From contig SZWC01000039.1 of NCBI GenBank assembly GCA_023375785.1, forward strand, positions 249,098 through 313,097: a stretch of DNA of 64,000 bases. The letters run 5' to 3'. Shown piece by piece: positions 57,976-64,000 of the stretch; the stretch's first letter is position 1, and each line of letters begins with the position of its first letter. Position numbers and translations under genes: made by a program. Under the pieces are notes generated by a model. The model worked only from the letters and a program-made list of their open reading frames with translations. It searched no databases and was not told where the DNA came from. This stretch comes from Penium margaritaceum (taxonomy: Eukaryota > Streptophyta > Zygnematophyceae > Desmidiales > Peniaceae).

Positions 57976-60900
57976 AGGCTGGTGTGCGCCACTTTTGCAA
58001 CATGACTGTGGCCAAGGAGGTGCGAGACCGTCTCTTCATGGCGAAGTCTGACATGTCACAGGTGGAGAAGGCGGATCTTCCATGGTAGAAGGACTCAGGA
58101 TGTATCAAGAGCATCACACATCACAAGGAGTGGTTTACACAGCTGGTGTCCATCCCTCACCGTCCTATCGCTATGGATGATGATCGAGTGGTGTATGCTG
58201 AGGGGATTGGGATTGTGAAGATATGATTGGAGACCCCACTTGGCATTAAAGTGGGAGAGTTCCATGGCGTGCTGTATGTACCTGATGCTGCATTCAACCT
58301 CCTCCCAGTCTCCTCTCTTACAAACACAGGACTGCACGTCGTCTTTGATGATGACTATGGCTACATCCTCAACAAGGATAAAGGAGAGGAGTTGGCCAGG
58401 TCGGTGAAGGAGGGCGACATGTACCGCCTGCTTAGGGCGACCAAGATCCCGCGTGAGTAGAGTATTGCAACAGTGGTGCAAGTGATAGATGGCGAGATCT
58501 GGCATGTGCGCTATGTCCACATCGGCATGCGCGCCTTCCAGCAGCTTCAAGCAAAGTAGATATTGCGTGACCTCCCTACTATCTCTAACTTTGAGCAGGA
58601 ATTGTGCATCGGCTGATTGGAGGGAAAACAGCAACCGGAGGCGTACCTTGAAGCAAGGCAGCGTGCCAAGGAGGTGTTGGAGCTTGTCCACACGGACTTG
58701 TATGGACCAATGCAGACCGAGAGCTTTGGAGGCTCTAGGTATTTCTTGACCTTCATTGATGATTTCAGTCATTACACTTCTGTGTACTTCCTTCCTTCCA
58801 AGGACCTGTGCTTTGACAGGTTCAAGGAGTTCAAGGCCATGGTGGAGAACCAGACTAACAAGAAGATCAAGGCGTTGCGCAGCGACCACGGTGGAAAGAA
58901 AGAAGTTCCAGTACTACCTCGCAGCACCTGGCATCAAGGCGCAGCATACCGCGCCATACTTGCCGCAGTAGAACGGTGTAGCAGAATGCGCCAACCGTAC
59001 CATTGTGGAGTCGGCGCGCTCCATGCTGCACGCGGCTCGGCTAACCTATGACTTCTGGGCTGAAGCCGTGAGCACTTCGGTCTACATCAAGAACCGCAAT
59101 CCAACTAAGGCCCTGGAGCAGATGACGCCGTACAAGGCGTGGTTCGGCAAGAAGCCGAGCGTGGGTCATCTCCGAGCATTTGGCAGCCTGGCGCACATGC
59201 ATGTTCCCAAGGAGAAGCAGAAGAATGGGAAGCAAAGAGTGCGCACATGCTCATGATTGACTACGACGTGGCAAGCAAGGCCTATTGCCTCTGCCAAAGG
59301 GATACAGGCCACGTCATCATCTCCAGAGATGTCGTCTTCAACGAGAGCGACGTCATTTGCACCAATATTGTCTGTGAAGAGGCAACAGAACCAGCAGCTG
59401 ACGAGAAAGTGGGAGGAAAAATCCTTCCAGACCCAGTCTCTCCAGATCCTTCCTCTACTGTGAAAGTGGGAGAATCACTCTACTCTCCCATGTCTGATCC
59501 AGCAAATACAGCAGCCTCATCGGCAAAAGCAAAGGAGGGAGATGTAGCACCACTAGCAGCAGCAGTCGTGCCAGCAGCACCGCGCCAGCCTTCCGCTAAC
59601 GCTCCAGCACCAGGTCGCAGGTACCCTCTTAGGGTGCGTTACAAGCCTGGTTTGCGCGGCCATTTTTGGATGCTGCAGAAACCAGAACAGATGAACGTTG
59701 CAGTTGTAGTAGATTCAAATGAGCCAACATCATACAAGGAGGCCATGGCTGCACCGGATGCAGCAGATTGGGCGCAAGCCGTGCAGCAGGAGATACAGTC
59801 GCAGTTGGACAACGGCACGAGGGAGCTGACTGAGCATCCACCTGGACATAAGGTGATCAAGTGCAAGTGGGTGTTCAAGACGAAGCGGGGAGCAGATGGT
59901 AACCTGGAAAAGTACAAGGCGAGGCTGGTCGCCAAGGGCTATTCGAAGCAGGAGGGTATCGACTACACAGAAGCTTTTGCCCCTGTTGCAAAGTTTGCCT
60001 CTGTGCGCACTCTCCTCTCTTAAGCAGCAGCTGAGGACTTCGAGGTTCACCACATGGATGTGAAGATGGCATTCTTGAATGGTGACTTGGAGGAGGAGAT
60101 CTACATGGAGCAGCCAGAGGGGTTCGTCATGGATGGCCAGGAGCACCTTGTCTGCAAGCTGTAGAAGTCGCTGTACGGCCTGAAGCAAGCGTTGCGTGCT
60201 TGCAACCAGAAGTTGGATGCGGCGTTGCAGTACATGGGGTTTAAGTGCAACGAGTGTGACTATAGTGTGTATCGCTGGCAGTATGAGCATGAGATCCTCA
60301 TCATCATTGTGTATGTCGATGACATGCTCCTCCTTTCCAATAGCATGTCTGCACTATAGGAATTCAAGGAAGCCATGCAGGATCGCTTCCAGATGTCTGA
60401 TCTCGAGGAGGCATCATACTTCCTTGGTATCCAGATCACGCGTGACCACAAATCACACTCTCTCTCACCACAACAGAGCCGCTACATCAAGGATGTCTTG
60501 CAGCGGTTCGACATGGCAGAGGCAAAACCCATCGGCACGCCGTTGGAGACGCGGTAGTACCTGGTGAGTTTCACTGGAGAAGTAGATGCAGCTGAGTGGC
60601 AGAAGTACGAGAGCACCGTCGGCAGTCTCATGTACCTGATGGTGGCAACCAGGCCCGACCTTGCATAGGCTGTTAGCGCTTTGAGCCAACACATGGCAAG
60701 TCCCGGACCTGAGCACCAGAAGGCTGTGAAGCGGATCTTCCGCTACCTTGCTAGAACCATCAACGTCGGCATGACCTACAACGGCAACGACATCAGCATC
60801 ATCGGCTACATAGATGCAGATTGGGCTTCAAACATTGAGGACTACAAGTCCATCTCTGGACATGTGTTCCTCATGAATGGTGGGGCCATCAGCTGGTGCA

Positions 60901-61272
60901 GCAAGCGGCATGTGGTCGTGGCCACCTCGAGCACAGAAGCTGAGTACATCTCTTTCAGCTTTGGAGCCAAGGAAGCAGTTTGGCTTCAGCGTCTCATGGC
61001 AAAGATGAGTGGGAGTGCAGCAGTTCCAATTCCTGTGCGCGTCGGCAACCAGAGCGCAATTGCACTCGCCAAGAATCCTAAGCACCATGCACGTACCAAG
61101 CACATTGACATCACATATCACTTCATCAGGTACTTGGTGCAAGAGGGTGCTATCAAGTTAGAGTTTACTCCAACCAGCAAGCAAGTCGCTGATTTCAGCA
61201 CCAAGCCAGTGACCAGTGAGAAGCAGCAGTCATGCATGAAGGCATGTCGACTGAGCCCACTCTCACTGCGAC

Positions 61273-61284
61273 AAAGTGGGAGAG
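61273..61284 (+). other. Polypurine tract
   Basis: AAAGTGGGAGAG directly before the 3' LTR, the presumed plus-strand primer site. The same tract precedes the A LTR at 14,391 and, on minus, follows the LTRs at 26,195 and 47,224. Confidence 0.85.
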
Positions 61285-62031
61285 TGTTGGGAAAGGAGCC
61301 ATCCGGCTCAGTTTCAGGTCCATAAGAGCAAGTTCCACGAAACTACCAGATGCCTGCTAAGATCGTCAATCGGACTCCCGATATCCAACGGTCGGATTGA
61401 GGTCTCTCAAAATGTCTACTGTCCAAGTTTGAGGTCGATCCAACGGTTGGATTCGGAGATATGAGTTTTCAAAGTTTTCGGGGTCATCGACCGCCGATAT
61501 CCAGGTGACCATGGGCGATGGCTCCATGCCTTAACCTAAGAAAAGAAAAAGTGAAGAGGTCGAGGGTCACGACCTGATGGGAGAAATATCCAAAAAGTGT
61601 CCTTGGTCTTAGGATTGCCTTATCAGAGTGTGCTGACTAGGATAAAGGTACTTTTCCTTACTTTTAAGGTGAGGTGAGATCCTTGTGTGCTAGCCATGGA
61701 CACATGGCAATTCTCCATGGGATTGTGGGTTATGTGATCACTAGGAGAGTGCCATGAGAGTATATTCTAGCTCTCTGGGTCGTGTGTGAGTGGCCAGCCT
61801 GATTGCTAGGCTTATTTCCTCCCTTGTGTGAGATTATGGACTCTAGTGTGTGAGCCTTAGCCTCCATGGCTAAGTGGTGTGGCTTGTGAGAGGGCTGATT
61901 TGCCCAAGCTTTAGCTCTATATGTACTCCATCATTTTGAGTGATTAAACAACCATTCTTCAGCACAAGTGATGCCCTTCCAATCACACATACTCGCTTCT
62001 CCAAGACTCCCTCTCTCCTCCACACCCAACA
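61285..62031 (+). repeat. Family A 3' LTR
   Basis: 747 bp, TGTTGGGAAAGGAGCC...CACACCCAACA, followed by the target repeat TGGTA (62,032-62,036) and then D LTR. Confidence 0.93.
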
Positions 62032-62036
62032 TGGTA

Positions 62037-62573
62037 TTTCAACCAAGGTAGTGATCACCCACGAAGTGGTGTTTGCACACTGAAAGGTTCACTTAGCTTG
62101 TCCCAACCGTGGCCAGAGAGTGTTCGAAACTCTCACCCCACTACCAATGCTACACACCAAAGTGTGCACTTGCACTCGTTCTTTATCCTCTTTCTTGGTG
62201 GCCAACAAGGGATTAGTTTTCTGCCATGTCTCAAGAGTAAGAGATGATACATGATCACATGCAAATGACAGGCGTTACATAGTCTCTGGTCAGTGCTCCC
62301 AGTGGCTCCTTAGAGGGAGCTCCCCCCAAGGCCACCCTAAACAATGTCATCAACATTGATGACATGGCAGCCTCTGTGATCGCCAAGTGGTGCTTGATCC
62401 ACCTTGGACCTTAGAGGCTTCTAGGAAGCTTCCTTGGCCCTTTTTAGTCACAAAGAAAACTTCGTCCTGGCAGGATTCGACCCCAAACCTGTCTCTTGTG
62501 AGATGGCGCCTTCACCCACTAGGCTGTAGGAAGTTGTCCTAAGGAGCATGCACCAGGTAGACTATGAAGAGAA
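62037..62573 (-). repeat. Family D 5' LTR, middle piece
   Basis: It continues the D LTR from the A insertion point (TTTCAACCAAGG) to GAAGAGAA, where a solo A LTR begins. It includes promoter and tRNA-like module. Confidence 0.9.
62463..62537 (-). promoter_or_regulatory. tRNA-like module in D 5' LTR
   Basis: On minus: A-box-like AGCCTAGTGGG (62,525-62,515) and B-box-like GGGTCGAATCC (62,483-62,473), 42 bases apart. Both boxes and the GCC/GGC D-stem are retained although the D LTRs differ at about one base in ten and the sequence between the boxes has changed. Confidence 0.74.
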
Positions 62574-63297
62574 TGTTGGATCTGGAGGAGAGGGGGAGCC
62601 TTGGAGCAGCGAGCATGTGTGATTGGAAGGGCATTACTTGCACTGAAGAATGGTTGTTCAATCACTCAAAATGATGGAGTACATATAGAGCTAGAGCTTG
62701 GGCAAGTCAACCCTCTCACAAGCCATACCACTGAGTCATGGAGGCTAAGGCTCACACACTAGAGTCCATAATCTCACACAAGGGAGGAAATCAGCCTAGC
62801 AACCAGGCTGACCACTCACAAACAACCTAGAGAGCTAGAAACTGCTTTCATGCCACACTCCTAGTGGTCACATAACCCACAATCTCATGGAGAATCGCGA
62901 TGTGTCCATGGCTAGCACACAAGGATCTTACCTCACCTAAAAAGTAAGGAAAGGTACCTTTATCCTAGTAAGCACACTCTGACAAGGCAATCCTAAGACC
63001 AAGGACCTTTTTGGATACTTCTCCCATCAGATCTTGACCCTGGACCTCTTGTCTTTTTCTTTTCTCAGGCTAAGGCATGGAGCCATTGCCCATGGTCACC
63101 CGGGTATCGGCGGTCGATGACCCAAAAAACTTCGAAGAATTCATATCTCCCAATCTGACCGTTGGATCAACCTCAAACTTGGACCGAAGACATTTTGCCA
63201 CTTGAAGTCCGATTGAGGATCGGAGCAGGCATCTGGTGGTTTCCTGGAACTTGCTCCTGTAGACTTGAAACTGAGCCGGATGGCTCCTTTCCCAACA
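62574..63297 (-). repeat. Solo family A LTR (minus) with GAGAA target repeat
   Basis: TGTTGGATCTGGAGG to CTTTCCCAACA, about 724 bp, flanked by GAGAA at 62,569-62,573 and 63,298-63,302 within the D 5' LTR. Confidence 0.92.
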
Positions 63298-63302
63298 GAG
63301 AA

Positions 63303-63455
63303 GACCAAGGGGACTTATTCCACAAGGATGAGCAGTGCATGCCTTGTCTCTGTCAGCCTTTCTTCGTGTCGCTGGGGGACTTGCGCTACAAGCACATTGC
63401 ATACCTAGTTTAAATCTTCCGCTGATTGGACCGAGGACATAGACAAAACATAACA
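63303..63455 (-). repeat. Family D 5' LTR, last piece
   Basis: The outer end of the LTR, aligning with ~49,560-49,714 and ending AAAACATAACA, followed by the target repeat GGTGG. Confidence 0.88.
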
Positions 63456-64000
63456 GGTGGGAATTTGGCGTCCAAGAGCATGCTTCGTGTCATACCGAGG
63501 ATAGTCTGGTTCACGTGCTCGACAACGCAATTACTTTGGGGAGTGTACGGCGTGGTGGTCTGGTGGTTGATGTGGGCTCAACTAGCCTTTGCATGTCTCG
63601 TACCCACCACCATTGTCCGTGCGCAGTGCCTTAACCTTCTTGCTTGATTGCTACTCGACCATCCCGACAAACTCTTGCAACTTCTCCTTCACCTCTCCCT
63701 TTGTCTTGAGGAAGTAGATCTACATCTTGCAACTATAGTCATCGATGAGGGTCAAGAAATACTTGTTGCTGCCGTTTGGGGTGCGAAATGGTCCGCACAC
63801 ATTAGAGTAAATCAGGTCTAAGATTACTGTCGCCCGTTACCCATTACTCTCAAAGGGCTTTCTCTAGCCTTGCCTTGGAGGCATGGCTCACACAGCTTTT
63901 TACACTTTCCCTCATCCTTGGCCTTGCATCCCTTCATACCATGAACCACTTCGTGCTTCTGCATAGCTTGTAGTGTGCTGTTGGCCCCATGGCCAAACCG
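63456..64000 (-). mobile_element. Family B element, right part of the one hosting D (minus)
   Basis: It continues the B integrase of 47,813-48,954 from the GGTGG target repeat: integrase core ~63,460-63,950 on minus and the start of GAG-pre-integrase at the window edge, aligning with 4,710-5,270. It runs off the right end. Broken. Confidence 0.87.

Larger units (their letters stand above)
55671..62031 (+). mobile_element. Ty1/copia family A, complete structure with both LTRs, broken
   Basis: 5' LTR 55,671-56,406; primer site TGGTATCAGAGC 56,409-56,420; leader to ~57,050; gag ~57,052-58,000 (LERLEGCANFTFWKIRT, A-type finger region near 57,810, glutamine-rich tail); protease ~58,020-58,440; GAG-pre-integrase ~58,470-58,660; integrase ~58,670-59,260; linker to ~59,690; reverse transcriptase ~59,730-60,570 with VYVDDML near 60,312; RNase H ~60,690-61,230 ending in the KHIDITYHFIRYLV and QVADFSTKPV blocks; purine tract 61,273-61,284; 3' LTR 61,285-62,031. 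Direct repeat TGGTA on both sides. About ten breaks. The last ~370 bases of the two LTRs differ at about 22 positions by eye (~6%), suggesting an age of a few million years at usual plant rates. Best family reference in the window. Confidence 0.94.
48955..63455 (-). mobile_element. Ty1/copia family D, full length, hosting other insertions (minus)
   Basis: Flanked by the 5-base repeat GGTGG (48,950-48,954 and 63,456-63,460) inside a B integrase. 3' LTR 48,955-49,714; 3' untranslated part to ~49,850; RNase H ~49,850-50,330; reverse transcriptase ~50,420-51,330 with LYVDDLI near 50,805; linker ~51,330-51,930; integrase ~51,930-52,470; GAG-pre-integrase ~52,480-52,720 (LWHRRLGHMADNTLQVM); protease ~52,970-53,400; finger CHNCGKAGHWAQEY near 53,450-53,490; gag ~53,410-55,180, interrupted by an E fragment; leader ~55,180-55,600; 5' LTR in three pieces (55,601-55,670, 62,037-62,573, 63,303-63,455). 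On the order of ten breaks besides the insertions. Its LTRs differ at about one base in ten by eye, so it is older than the A element inside it. Confidence 0.92.

Noticed and set aside
1-64000. Ty3/gypsy elements, LINEs or envelope-bearing elements
   Set aside because: All pol regions seen have integrase before reverse transcriptase, the copia order; no envelope-like frame, LINE reverse transcriptase or poly-A-tailed repeat was found.

Overview
This 64 kb window looks like repeat-filled DNA from a large land-plant or streptophyte genome. I could find no host gene in it. Almost every base belongs to LTR retrotransposons of the Ty1/copia superfamily, all broken, inserted into one another on both strands. 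The plant assignment rests on plant-type copia pol and gag modules and on a primer site matching the plant initiator-Met tRNA (TGGTATCAGAGC) just after the family A LTR. I cannot name the species.

I separate five families. Family A has a ~736-747 bp LTR (TGTTGGGAAAGG...CCAACA), a CHYCQKEGHYKKEC-type gag finger and a glutamine-rich gag tail. Families B, C and D have related LTRs (B ~773 bp TGTTGACC...GGTTGACA; C 688 bp TGTTGTTC...GGTTGACA; D ~755-760 bp TGTTATG...). Gag of the CHNCGKxGHWA type is seen for B and D; for C only LTRs were seen. Family E is a single integrase fragment.

Layout: (i) 1-10,400 and 28,880-39,469 are two direct copies of one ~10.4 kb block that is itself a mosaic of A and B pieces, about 5% diverged in one stretch compared by eye. 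(ii) 10,401-15,128 is a 5'-truncated A element, followed by a divergent ~80-bp tandem repeat (15,129-15,830), the only clearly non-retroelement DNA. (iii) 15,872-25,461 is a pile of B and C LTRs, leaders and gags with nested solo A LTRs. (iv) 25,462-31,457 is a full-length minus-strand A element, entering block copy 2. (v) 38,589-44,104 is a near-complete B element. (vi) 44,107-48,954 is a run of A and B pieces. (vii) 48,955-63,455 is a family D element sitting in a B integrase region (direct repeat GGTGG), and it carries a complete A element (55,671-62,031, direct repeat TGGTA) and a solo A LTR (62,574-63,297, direct repeat GAGAA).

The most interesting signal is in the LTRs. B, C and D each carry, upstream of the TATA-like site, a tRNA-like module with A-box-like and B-box-like motifs 42-44 bases apart, the spacing found in tRNA genes. 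The C module resembles tRNA-Arg and differs from those of B and D. Three N sites (13,582-13,658; 18,404; 52,749) are each flanked by a duplicated 200-290 bp stretch and look like assembly joins.
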